A DNA stretch of 12,931 nt from an uncultured Brachyspira sp. (GTDB taxonomy: Bacteria > Spirochaetota > Brachyspiria > Brachyspirales > Brachyspiraceae): contig NZ_CAKVGN010000075.1 of assembly GCF_934747485.1 (NCBI RefSeq), positions 1 to 12,931 of the forward strand, read 5' to 3'. The number at the start of each line of letters is the position of its first letter. The stretch's first letter is position 1. Positions 5,655 through 12,884 of this stretch are shown piece after piece. The position numbers were made by a program, and so were the translations under genes. The notes beneath the pieces are model-generated. The model ran no database searches. It saw nothing but the letters and a program-made list of their open reading frames with translations, and had not been told where the DNA came from.

Positions 5655-6527
5655 TTATCTGTTTTCTCTTCTATACCTCGCTGGGTCTATAAACTTTCTT
5701 CTGCCCTGAAACTTTGATAAATAAACTATATTGCTTCCAATTTCACTAAAACCATTATCTCCATATTTTAATATTGTTTCTTTTGCTAACTTTTCTTCTA
5801 TCATATAATAAGCCAAAGGCATATCATCAATTAAAATATGGCATAATATCCTATCAAATATATCAAAAGAAGAAACAAGCATAGAAACTTTTTCACTTTT
5901 CTCTATTAAATTAGAAACATAATCTTTAGCCTCTTTGCCATAAACTTGTTCTAACTCTGGTGCATCGATTCCTATGAATCTGTAAATATTATTATTATAC
6001 GCTATGGTGTCTCCGTCTAAAACTTTTATATAATCTTTATCAATATCATATTTATAATAATTTGTATTTGTGTTTATATTTGTAATAGATAAAAATATTT
6101 TTGAATTATTAGAATCTCTTAATGTAACATATTCATTTTTACTTATACTATTAATGTCTAATACAACTTTATAATAGCCTATTTTATTTTTGTAAGCATA
6201 TTCTATTAGGCTATCATCACTAAAAAAACATAATATATTTTCTCTTAATCTTGAATATATTCTAAAACGAAACTCACTTATAAACTTAGCACTTAGAAAA
6301 ATATTTTTTATATAATCTTTATTATCATAACCAATAACAAAAACATCTTCTCTAAATTTTATATAATCATATATTATTTGAGTGTTAGAGTTTTTAATAA
6401 ATGCCGTAATAGAAGCCTCATCTATAAATAACGCTTCTTTATCATTAAATAAAAAATTACTTAGAGTAAATAAAAAGATAAATAAAATTATTATTAAGAA
6501 TGCATTTTTTTTATTAAAGTTTCGCAT
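5655..6527 (-). CDS. Secreted or membrane-anchored thermonuclease (SNase-like) with an N-terminal extension
   Basis: This 290-residue protein starts with basic residues and a hydrophobic stretch (about 9-27), a signal anchor or signal peptide. The SNase-like domain occupies about 166-250: DGDT (171-174), RFIGIDAPELEQVYGKEA (183-200) and DIFDR (222-226). Against staphylococcal nuclease, Arg183, Glu191 and Arg226 correspond to catalytic Arg35, Glu43 and Arg87, and Asp173 and Asp188 to the calcium ligands, so it is expected to cut DNA and RNA outside the cytoplasm. Residues about 30-165 form an extra domain I do not recognise. The ATG overlaps the end of thiE by 34 bases and has no clear ribosome site, so translational coupling to thiE is likely. 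It is the last gene of the moxR-thiE-nuclease set. Role inferred: scavenging nucleotides or degrading extracellular DNA. Confidence 0.85.
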   Translation of the reverse strand: MRNFNKKNAFLIIILFIFLFTLSNFLFNDKEALFIDEASITAFIKNSNTQIIYDYIKFREDVFVIGYDNKDYIKNIFLSAKFISEFRFRIYSRLRENILCFFSDDSLIEYAYKNKIGYYKVVLDINSISKNEYVTLRDSNNSKIFLSITNINTNTNYYKYDIDKDYIKVLDGDTIAYNNNIYRFIGIDAPELEQVYGKEAKDYVSNLIEKSEKVSMLVSSFDIFDRILCHILIDDMPLAYYMIEEKLAKETILKYGDNGFSEIGSNIVYLSKFQGRRKFIDPARYRRENR

Positions 6528-7183
6528 TTATTTTTAATATCATCAGAAGCAACAATTTCAGTAAGCATACATAAACATTTTGCATTATGCTCTATAAGTA
6601 AATCCATATTATTAAGTTTAATTCCACCAATACAAACAAAAGGCATATCAATATTTTTTGCAATATAATCTAAATACTCAACCCCCACAGCATTATTAGC
6701 ATCAACTTTAGTATTCGTATCAAATATAGGACCAACCCCAATATAATCGGCACTGCTGTTAAAAGCCTCATTAGCTTCATCAATATTTTTTGTAGAAAGC
6801 CCTATAATCATATCTTCACCAACAATCTTTCTAACCACTTCTATTGGCATATCATTTTGACCAATATGCACCCCATCAGCATCTACCGCTAAAGCCAAAT
6901 CAGCATAATCATCTACTAAAAATAATGCATTGCTTTTCTTAGTCATCTCTCTTATCTTAACACACTCTTCATACTTCTCACGCATATATTTTTTAGGATT
7001 CTCTTTTTCTCTATACTGAATAATCTTTATACCCGCTTCAAGCATAGATGCTACCACTTCTATATTATTTCTTCCCTTAGAAAAATCTTCAGCTGTAACA
7101 CAGTATATGGACTTATTAAAATAATTCTCTTTTAAATAATCTCTTTTATCTTTTTTGTTTTTTAATTTTTTAAAATTATTCAT
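6494..7183 (-). CDS. thiE: Thiamine-phosphate synthase
   Basis: ThiE joins hydroxymethylpyrimidine diphosphate to thiazole phosphate to give thiamine monophosphate. Counting from the chosen Met, motifs are QYREK (56-60), LVDDYADLA (89-97), DGVHIGQ (103-109), GPIFDTNTK (151-159) and IGGI (185-188), in the order of the TIM-barrel family. The frame stays open upstream to 7237, but those codons lie inside the moxR gene. I choose the ATG at 7183, giving 229 residues and an eight-base overlap with the moxR stop; an ATG at 7198 is an alternative. The N-terminus still has about 20 lysine-rich residues before the barrel. No TPP riboswitch or other thiamine gene is visible here, so its control and the source of its substrates lie elsewhere. 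Confidence 0.88.
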   Translation of the reverse strand: MNNFKKLKNKKDKRDYLKENYFNKSIYCVTAEDFSKGRNNIEVVASMLEAGIKIIQYREKENPKKYMREKYEECVKIREMTKKSNALFLVDDYADLALAVDADGVHIGQNDMPIEVVRKIVGEDMIIGLSTKNIDEANEAFNSSADYIGVGPIFDTNTKVDANNAVGVEYLDYIAKNIDMPFVCIGGIKLNNMDLLIEHNAKCLCMLTEIVASDDIKNKCETLIKKMHS

Positions 7184-8030
7184 CTTTGTTATTCTCATCA
7201 ATATTAAGTGATAATATTCTAATGCCCTCATTGCCAAGTACAGATTTTAAAGCTATTAAAAAAGCAGAATCTTTACTATGAGCAATATTGCTGTTATAAA
7301 GCTTCATAGCATATCTCGCCATACTAATACCATCTCTCACAGAAAAAGAAGCATTATGTATATGCGACTTCTGTAAAAAACCTACAGTGATTTTTAATAT
7401 TTCATCATCAGCAAAAGGAAGATTCATTTTTAATATATCATATTCTTCTTTAACATCTGGAAAAGGAAGCTCTATTGTAGGCTGCAAACGAGAATGTATA
7501 TATTCAGGAAGCTCAAAAGTGCTTGCATCATCATTCATTGTAACTATAACTCTAAAATCTGGATGAGCTTTTATTTTTATACCAGCAATCACACTTTCAA
7601 CATATCTTCTGTCATCAAGAAGCGGAGCAAGCGAAGCCCAAGTTTTCTCACTCATTCTATTTCCTTCATCAAGTATAGCAACCCCACCCTTAATCATAGC
7701 AGTAACCAAACTTGAAGCATGATAGCTTATAGTGTTGTTTTCTGATATTACAGGTATTATTATTAAATCTTCCGGTCTAGTGTCTACAGTACATTGAAAT
7801 ATATAAACATCTCTTTTAAGAAGTTCTTTAGCTACATAATATGAAAGAGTAGTTTTTCCTGCACCGGGCTTACCCACAATTCTAGGGTTCAATGGTATAT
7901 CATCTTCAGATATTATATGCCAAGAAGCCATTATCTGCCTAACTAAATCATTTTGTCCTGTCCATTTTATATTTAAATTATCTGGGTGAGATAATGTAAG
8001 CTCCACATTCTCTATTTTTATCTTTTCCAT
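7176..8030 (-). CDS. MoxR-type AAA+ ATPase
   Basis: This 284-residue protein has one AAA+ module of the MoxR/AAA_5 class: Walker A GKPGAGKT (53-60), Walker B VAILDEGNR (117-125), sensor 1 Asn166 in VTMND, a probable arginine finger Arg181 in IHSRLQP, and a sensor-2-like Arg232 in SFSVRDG. MoxR proteins act as chaperone-like remodellers, commonly assembling or activating a partner encoded alongside, often one with a von Willebrand A domain. No such partner is present in this window; the next genes are thiE and a nuclease. The start is supported by AGAGG followed by five bases before the ATG, and by a promoter at 8104-8077. The stop overlaps thiE by eight bases. Target unknown. Confidence 0.85.
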   Translation of the reverse strand: MEKIKIENVELTLSHPDNLNIKWTGQNDLVRQIMASWHIISEDDIPLNPRIVGKPGAGKTTLSYYVAKELLKRDVYIFQCTVDTRPEDLIIIPVISENNTISYHASSLVTAMIKGGVAILDEGNRMSEKTWASLAPLLDDRRYVESVIAGIKIKAHPDFRVIVTMNDDASTFELPEYIHSRLQPTIELPFPDVKEEYDILKMNLPFADDEILKITVGFLQKSHIHNASFSVRDGISMARYAMKLYNSNIAHSKDSAFLIALKSVLGNEGIRILSLNIDENNKDE

Positions 8031-8076
8031 ATTTTCCTCTAATAATAAAAAATATTCAATAAATGCATTGGCTATT

Positions 8077-8104
8077 ATGATAAATCAATTATACAAAAAG
8101 TCAA
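8077..8104 (-). promoter_or_regulatory. Probable promoter of the moxR-thiE-nuclease operon
   Basis: A -35 TTGACT (8104-8099), a 16-base spacer and a -10 TATCAT (8082-8077) predict a start near 8070 and a 40-base leader carrying AGAGG before the moxR ATG. Confidence 0.5.
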
Positions 8105-8132
8105 ATGGTAATTTTTTCAGGTATTGTTTAGT

Positions 8133-8161
8133 TATATAGTGAAAATTTTTAAGTTTATTTG
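8133..8161 (-). promoter_or_regulatory. Decayed copy of the spacer-conserved promoter
   Basis: The -10 TATATA (8138-8133) and the 17-base spacer AACTTAAAAATTTTCAC follow the queA promoter closely, but the -35 position reads CAAATA. It sits at the left edge of a hairpin element, 100 bases upstream of moxR. It is probably inactive or weak. Confidence 0.3.
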
Positions 8162-8169
8162 TTTTTATT

Positions 8170-8450
8170 ATTTGCAGGATTTGCCCTTAACGAAGTACAC
8201 ACCGTGCAGCACCCCACTTCTTTTGCCGATAGGCACCTACTCAGTACGACTGTATGAAGTGCCTTCTGTATTGATATAAAAGAAGCTTATATCCTTCGAA
8301 TACGCTTCGCGAAGAACTGCATTTTATAAAATATAGCTTTGTCTATAAAATAAAAATATAGATATTATCTTACATTGCTAAAACACTCGCACTTTTTGGT
8401 TCTTTTGACGAAGTCCGCACCGCGAGCTGCGGGAAAAAGAACAATAAATT
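8170..8450. repeat. Modular hairpin repeat element (element d)
   Basis: A hairpin at 8231-8264 pairs AGGCAC with GTGCCT and, inside, CAGT with ACTG around ACG. Outer arms CTTCTTTT (8217-8224) and AAAAGAAG (8278-8285) enclose it. The palindrome CTTCGCGAAG (8305-8314) and AACTGCATTTTATAAA follow. A second hairpin pairs GTTCTTTT (8399-8406) with AAAAAGAAC (8434-8442) around GACGAAGTCCGCACCGCGA. No protein gene is evident between 8031 and 8732; this and the next element fill most of the gap. Confidence 0.6.
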
Positions 8451-8460
8451 TTTTATCTTT

Positions 8461-8637
8461 TTTTGTTTGTGGTGGCTTTGCCCCCACGCCCCCAGTTCTT
8501 TTATTGGTATAAAAGAACCAAAAGAACTGCATTATTTAGCTTAAAATGTTGGTATTATATTATTATATATTCCAACATATAAAGCTAAAATTTGTACTTT
8601 TTGCAACTTTTTGCTACGGGAAAAAGTTGAATAAAAA
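8461..8637. repeat. Modular hairpin repeat element (element e)
   Basis: From left to right: GTGGTGGCTTTGCCCCCAC (8469-8487), a small GC hairpin; a perfect 10-bp hairpin with arms GTTCTTTTAT (8495-8504) and ATAAAAGAAC (8509-8518) and loop TGGT; AAAAGAACTGCAT; and a two-part stem pairing TTTAGCTT (8535-8542) with AAGCTAAA (8582-8589) and ATGTTGG (8546-8552) with CCAACAT (8572-8578). Last come GCAACTTTTTG and GGGAAAAAGTTGAATAAAA. The series matches 1060-1180 and, reversed, 132-176. Bases 8638-8732, up to the end of queA, are plain AT-rich sequence. Confidence 0.7.
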
Positions 8638-8732
8638 ATCATATAACAAAATATACTTTTTTAGCTATATATTAGACTTGTTTCAAAACTAAATATTTAA
8701 AGTTTTTAAAACTAAGTATACAAAAATTATAT

Positions 8733-9809
8733 CTAATACAAAAAAGTAGCATCTCCATAAGAGAAAAAACGATAATTATTTTCCACAGCAATTTTGTATG
8801 CATTCATAATATTATCATAACCGGCAAAAGCACTCACCATAGCAAGAAGCGTAGAGTGCGGAGTGTGGAAATTTGTAATAAGAGCATCTACACATTTAAA
8901 CTTATATGGAGGATATATAAAAATATTTGTAGAGCCTTCTAATCTATCAAAATTAAAATCATTATATTCACTTTCCAAGACCCTTGCCACAGTTGTACCG
9001 CATGACACTACTCTTCTGCCCTCTTTTTTAGCATTTATTATTATACTTGCAGTTTCTTTTGGTATGGAAAACTTCTCCTCATGCATAACATGTTTTTTTA
9101 AATCTTCTTCTTTTATAGGGTTGAAAGTAGAAAAACCAACATGCAAAGTAACATAGCAAATAGTAATTCCAAGAGATTTAATTTTCTCTAAAAGCTCTTT
9201 GGTAAAATGAAGCCCTGAAGTGGGTGATGCAATACTTCCTTCATTTTTAGCATATACATTTTGATAGAACTCTTTATCTTTATTATTATACTCTTCTTCG
9301 CCTTTTTTCTTTCTGCTTTGTATAATGTATGGAGGAAGAGGTATTTTGCCTATTGCATCTAATATATTTGAATTAAGCGGTTTTGAAAACTTTATTAATT
9401 TTGTTGATATATTATCTTTTGTTATAGAAGCTTCAATTATTCCAATCTTTTCTATATGGCTATAATCTAAATATAACACATCATTTTCTTTTATGTTTTT
9501 TCCTTTTATTAAGCATTCCCATAAATCTTCGCTGTTATTGAATTTGTTTAGAAGAAGTATTTCAGCATTACCGCCTGTATTTTTTTTAGCGTATATTCTT
9601 GCAGGTATTACTTTGCTGTCATTGAGAACTAATATATCATCTTTGTTTAAATAATTAATAATATCTGAGAAAATTTTATGTTCTACTTTTCCTGTGTCTT
9701 TACTAATTGTCATTAACTTGCAATGATCTCTTTCATAGTTTGGAGTAGTTGCTATTAAATTTTCTGGCAAATAAAAATTATAAGTTTCTCTATTTAAATA
9801 ATCTATCAT
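8733..9809 (-). CDS. queA: tRNA preQ1(34) S-adenosylmethionine ribosyltransferase-isomerase
   Basis: QueA transfers and isomerises the ribose of S-adenosylmethionine onto preQ1 at tRNA position 34, giving epoxyqueuosine, the step before queuosine. The 358-residue length is normal. Characteristic segments are LVLNDSKVIPARIY (60-73), GSIASPTSGLHFT (191-203), TLHVGFSTFNPI (221-232), FHTPHSTLLAMVSAFAG (314-330) and the C-terminal FFSYGDATFLY (348-358). It is cytoplasmic and monocistronic, driven by the strong promoter at 9862-9834; the leader is about 18 bases with only a weak GAGAA-type ribosome site. No other queuosine gene is in the window. Confidence 0.96.
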   Translation of the reverse strand: MIDYLNRETYNFYLPENLIATTPNYERDHCKLMTISKDTGKVEHKIFSDIINYLNKDDILVLNDSKVIPARIYAKKNTGGNAEILLLNKFNNSEDLWECLIKGKNIKENDVLYLDYSHIEKIGIIEASITKDNISTKLIKFSKPLNSNILDAIGKIPLPPYIIQSRKKKGEEEYNNKDKEFYQNVYAKNEGSIASPTSGLHFTKELLEKIKSLGITICYVTLHVGFSTFNPIKEEDLKKHVMHEEKFSIPKETASIIINAKKEGRRVVSCGTTVARVLESEYNDFNFDRLEGSTNIFIYPPYKFKCVDALITNFHTPHSTLLAMVSAFAGYDNIMNAYKIAVENNYRFFSYGDATFLY

Positions 9810-9833
9810 AAAAATATTTCTCTTTTACAAAAA

Positions 9834-9862
9834 ATTATACTAAAAATTTTTAAGTTTGTCAA
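9834..9862 (-). promoter_or_regulatory. Promoter of queA, best example of the spacer-conserved type
   Basis: Consensus -35 TTGACA (9862-9857), a 17-base spacer AACTTAAAAATTTTTAG and consensus -10 TATAAT (9839-9834) give a start near 9827. The spacer is a near-perfect inverted repeat with arms ACT.AAAA and TTTT.AGT, the last base being the T of the -10. Confidence 0.75.
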
Positions 9863-9885
9863 AATCAGTTCTTATTTTAATTATT

Positions 9886-9985
9886 TACGGGGCTTTGCCC
9901 ACAGTTTTTTGCCGATAGGCACCTACTCGGTACGACCGAAGGAAGTGCCTGTGGTATTGGTATAAAAGAAGCAAAAGAACTGCAT
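9886..9985. repeat. Modular hairpin repeat element (element f)
   Basis: GGGCTTTGCCC (9890-9900) is a small hairpin. A longer one follows: AGGCAC (9917-9922) with GTGCCT (9945-9950), enclosing TCGGT (9927-9931) with ACCGA (9935-9939) around ACG. It ends in GGTATTGGTATAAAAGAAGC and AAAAGAACTGCATTTT, as in the copies near 8265 and 8505. It lies between the end of the helicase-associated gene and the queA promoter and could end the upstream transcript. A short ATTATGAA-type palindrome follows at 9987-10001; nothing else is seen up to 10076. Confidence 0.65.
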
Positions 9986-10076
9986 TTTCATAAATTATGA
10001 ACAAAAAAATATAGTATTATTCTTTTAGATATAAAACAAAAACTTATATGATAAAATTAGGCATAAATAATAAAAA

Positions 10077-11717
10077 TTAAAAAGTTACTATTATTCTTCT
10101 CTGTCTTAAAAATTTCGTTAAAGTCTTTTTGCTTACAGAATTGTATTTTAATATGGCATATTCATCATTAATTTTTTTTATGTTCATTCCCTTTCTGTTT
10201 GCTTCATAAACTATCTCTTCAAGTTTGTCTTTATCTTTTATATTTATTAAAGTAACATTCTCGTATATTGAAGATATAATTCCTCTTTCATACCATCTGT
10301 TAATATTGCTTTCTACATGTTTTGGTATTGTAAGCGAATATTCAGTTAATACAGATTTTAACTTACTTAAAAAATTATTAAAACTATATTTAGAACCGAT
10401 ATCATTTATAATAGTCTTTGCTTTTAATATTTTATCCTCTGTGATTTTATAAGTATAAACACTCTCATTTTTTTCAAGCTCAAAATATAAATTACACATA
10501 TAAATAAAATCATCATCAAAAGCGTTATGATTAATTAAAGTGATTTCAAAATTGCTGTTAATAAAACATTTTTTTGCATTATTTTTTATGTCTTTTACAG
10601 TTTTTAATGCAATAATAGCTCCCTCATAAAAAGAAGCTTCAGCAAGTCCAAAAATAAACATTGTATATAATATGTTATTATAAGTTTCTGGAGATATATT
10701 ATTTTTTTCTTTTAATTCTAATAATAATTTTGTTTTAGATATGCTTTCATTATCTTCTAATATTTGAAGTATCTTATTTTGGTATTCTAAGTAATTTTTA
10801 AATATATGTTTTAATATTGCATCTCTTCTTTTTTCTATATCAAGCGATATAAATGTTTTTACATTATCGCTTTCTAATGATATAAAACCTTTATTATCTA
10901 TTGTTATTAAATCAAGCTTCAAACAAATATCTACTATTGTATTACAGTTTATATTATCACTTAAAAACTCTAAATTAATATTTTCTACATTTATCTTTTG
11001 AATATCTACTTCATAAATAAAATTTTCTATATCATTTAATATATTAAGATGATTATATATAAAAATAGAAGAAGCCACACTATCTTCTAAAGATTTTTCT
11101 ATTGTATTTATTACGTTAATATTGTTAATTGCTATAAAAGTTTTTGCATTTTCTTTTGTAAAATATAATGTAACAATATTAGCCTTACACAAATCTAATA
11201 GTTCATCATTAGTAATTTTTATTTTTGTATTTTCTATTATACCGCCGTTTTCATATATATGTATTATTTTTTTGAGATATTTTTTATATGTTGATACATT
11301 ATATTTAACATCTATATAATTTTCTATTTTTTTTGTATTTTCTTTTAAAATAATTGTTTCTAATAATTCTCTAATATTTGGCAAAAAGTTTAATGTATCA
11401 TCATTGGCATTAAGCTTTCTTCTTTTCATTTTTAAATATAAAAGCCCAGATTTTTTTATATCATCTATATAATTAAAAAATACAGGCAATTGTTTTTGAG
11501 TGTATTTAAGTGAATATGCAATGTCTATAGAATTTATTTCTTTATCATAATTTTTTATAACAAAATAAACGATTTCTTTTTCTTCTCTATTTAAATTAAA
11601 AAACTTATATGAAATCAAAGATATATTATCAGTTTTATTTTTTAAATCATCTATATTTTTTGCTTTCCAAATTTTTAACAATTCTTTTAATGTATCTTTT
11701 GATATTTGGCTGTACAT
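10077..11717 (-). CDS. Helicase-associated (XPB N-terminal-like) domain protein
   Basis: This 546-residue, lysine-, asparagine- and isoleucine-rich protein carries a helicase-associated domain near the C-terminus (about 384-480): CFINSNFEITLI, then YFELEKNESVYTYKITEDKI, KLKSVL and TIPKHVESNINRWYERG. In this family (Helicase_C_3, related to the N-terminal region of bacterial XPB) the order is the same: a strand block, a phrase like VYTYKIT, then lP..v...i..W. No Walker A or DEAD/DEAH motor motif is visible, so it is not itself a helicase; it may work with an XPB/Ssl2-type helicase encoded elsewhere. The first 380 residues appear helical and winged-helix-like but I cannot assign them. The ATG is 13 bases after the lepB stop, without a clear ribosome site, so it is probably translated from the lepB transcript. 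Confidence 0.65.
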   Translation of the reverse strand: MYSQISKDTLKELLKIWKAKNIDDLKNKTDNISLISYKFFNLNREEKEIVYFVIKNYDKEINSIDIAYSLKYTQKQLPVFFNYIDDIKKSGLLYLKMKRRKLNANDDTLNFLPNIRELLETIILKENTKKIENYIDVKYNVSTYKKYLKKIIHIYENGGIIENTKIKITNDELLDLCKANIVTLYFTKENAKTFIAINNINVINTIEKSLEDSVASSIFIYNHLNILNDIENFIYEVDIQKINVENINLEFLSDNINCNTIVDICLKLDLITIDNKGFISLESDNVKTFISLDIEKRRDAILKHIFKNYLEYQNKILQILEDNESISKTKLLLELKEKNNISPETYNNILYTMFIFGLAEASFYEGAIIALKTVKDIKNNAKKCFINSNFEITLINHNAFDDDFIYMCNLYFELEKNESVYTYKITEDKILKAKTIINDIGSKYSFNNFLSKLKSVLTEYSLTIPKHVESNINRWYERGIISSIYENVTLINIKDKDKLEEIVYEANRKGMNIKKINDEYAILKYNSVSKKTLTKFLRQRRIIVTF

Positions 11718-11730
11718 AATATATATTCGC

Positions 11731-12777
11731 TTATTTTATAATAAAGTATTTAAAGAAACCTTGAGGCACATCATCTGGTCTTTTTGATTGTATCCAAGCA
11801 ATCATAGGCTGACCTTTAATGAGTCTGTAAGGCACAAGTCCCCACATTCTGCTGTCGCAGCTTTGGTCCCTATTATCTCCCATTACAAAGAAATAATCTT
11901 CAGGTACATTGTATATATATTCATCGGGTCTGTCTTTCGCATAAGGTATATATATATTCATCCAGAAAAATAGTTTTATATCATCGCTGACTATTTTATC
12001 ATTAATATATACTTCAAAAGATTTAAGGTCATTATAATAATCTTCTCTATCAACTATTTTTTTAAATATTATAACATCACCTTTTTTTGGCACATAAACA
12101 GGTCCGTATATATCTATAATAGGCACAAAATCTCTCTCTCCATAATAGAAATATCCCCATTTATCTTCTATTTCATTTCCATTTATTATTATCTTTTTTT
12201 CTCTAATTTCTACAGTTTCACCAGCAGTAGCAATCACCCTCTTAACAAACTCTTTCCTAGGGTCTAAATCTACAGCTTTAAGTCCAAAGAATAATCTGGC
12301 AGGAGCAAGATGATTTCCGCCTGTTAATTTTTCTCCTATAAAGTCTGCAACTAAAAATCTTGGGTCCCAATTAAAAGGAGTAAGTGAAAATATCATAACA
12401 GGCAATTTTAACATCTGCACAAAAGAAGAAGGCTCATAATAAGGCATGGAAGATTCACAGCCAAAAGTAGATGAAGGAGGTGCTCTAAATACAACTAAAT
12501 CTCCCCTTTGAGGTGATTTAATTTTAGGAAGTCTATATCCTAAAAGCCCATCTGTAAATGGAAGTTTTACACCATAAACAAATCTGTTTGCAAATAATCT
12601 GTCTCCCGGCATGATAATTGGTATCATAGAGCCTGTTGGAATTTGATAATTTTGTATTAAAAATGTGTTTATAATCAGCACTATTACTATTGCATATAAA
12701 ATTTCTTTTAAGGTATGTTTAAAAGTTCTGCATTCACCTATTATAATTTCTGTAAGATTCTTTATAGGGTTTTCCAT
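11731..12777 (-). CDS. lepB: Signal peptidase I
   Basis: LepB is the membrane serine protease that removes signal peptides from exported proteins. Counting from MENPIKNL, one membrane segment lies at about 24-42 (EILYAIVIVLIINTFLIQN). The nucleophile is Ser50 in IPTGSMIPIIMPGDR and the general base is Lys179 in FVKRVIATAGETVEI. The conserved box MGDNRDQSCDSRMWG is at 299-313. At 348 residues it is longer than minimal Gram-positive enzymes because of an insertion at about 100-170, between the substrate-binding strand RGDLVVFR (91-98) and the Lys box. The frame is open to a GTG at 12885, but the promoter at 12839-12811 lies inside that extension and would start transcription downstream of it, so I place the start at 12777, preceded by GAAGGTG. 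It is first in an operon with the helicase-associated gene. Confidence 0.95.
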   Translation of the reverse strand: MENPIKNLTEIIIGECRTFKHTLKEILYAIVIVLIINTFLIQNYQIPTGSMIPIIMPGDRLFANRFVYGVKLPFTDGLLGYRLPKIKSPQRGDLVVFRAPPSSTFGCESSMPYYEPSSFVQMLKLPVMIFSLTPFNWDPRFLVADFIGEKLTGGNHLAPARLFFGLKAVDLDPRKEFVKRVIATAGETVEIREKKIIINGNEIEDKWGYFYYGERDFVPIIDIYGPVYVPKKGDVIIFKKIVDREDYYNDLKSFEVYINDKIVSDDIKLFFWMNIYIPYAKDRPDEYIYNVPEDYFFVMGDNRDQSCDSRMWGLVPYRLIKGQPMIAWIQSKRPDDVPQGFFKYFIIK

Positions 12778-12810
12778 AACAAAAGCACCTTCTCTAAATA
12801 TTAATGTAGT

Positions 12811-12839
12811 ATTATATAATAGTATATATAAAAAATCAA
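12811..12839 (-). promoter_or_regulatory. Promoter of lepB
   Basis: A -35 TTGATT (12839-12834), a 17-base spacer and a perfect -10 TATAAT (12816-12811) predict a start near 12804 and a leader of about 27 bases. This supports the shorter lepB start at 12777. Confidence 0.65.
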
Positions 12840-12865
12840 CTTGAATGATATGTATTTTAATGTTT

Positions 12866-12884
12866 AGGAGCCATACATATTGCA
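12866..12884 (+). repeat. Right copy of the 19-base dispersed repeat
   Basis: AGGAGCCATACATATTGCA matches the minus strand of 48-66 with one change. It lies upstream of the lepB promoter. The remaining 47 bases to the window edge hold no recognisable gene; all minus-strand frames there stop quickly. Confidence 0.5.

Noticed and set aside
7184..7237. Longer thiE start inside moxR
   Set aside because: It would add 18 residues not expected in ThiE and increase the overlap; the ATG at 7183 gives a typical short overlap.
7184..7300. TPP riboswitch ahead of thiE
   Set aside because: The upstream bases are moxR coding sequence, and no THI-box-like CUGAGA segment with its partner helices was seen.
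8640..8732. Terminator of queA
   Set aside because: Only an AT-only AGTTTTTAAAACT palindrome is present, without a GC stem or clear T-run in the leftward direction; hairpin element e may serve instead, but this is unproven.
8863..9156. Plus-strand open frame opposite queA
   Set aside because: It is antisense to strongly conserved QueA motifs and has no domain or promoter of its own. The same reasoning applies to the frames at 2497-2805, 2878-3144, 7494-7715, 10225-10452, 11122-11319 and 11788-11973.
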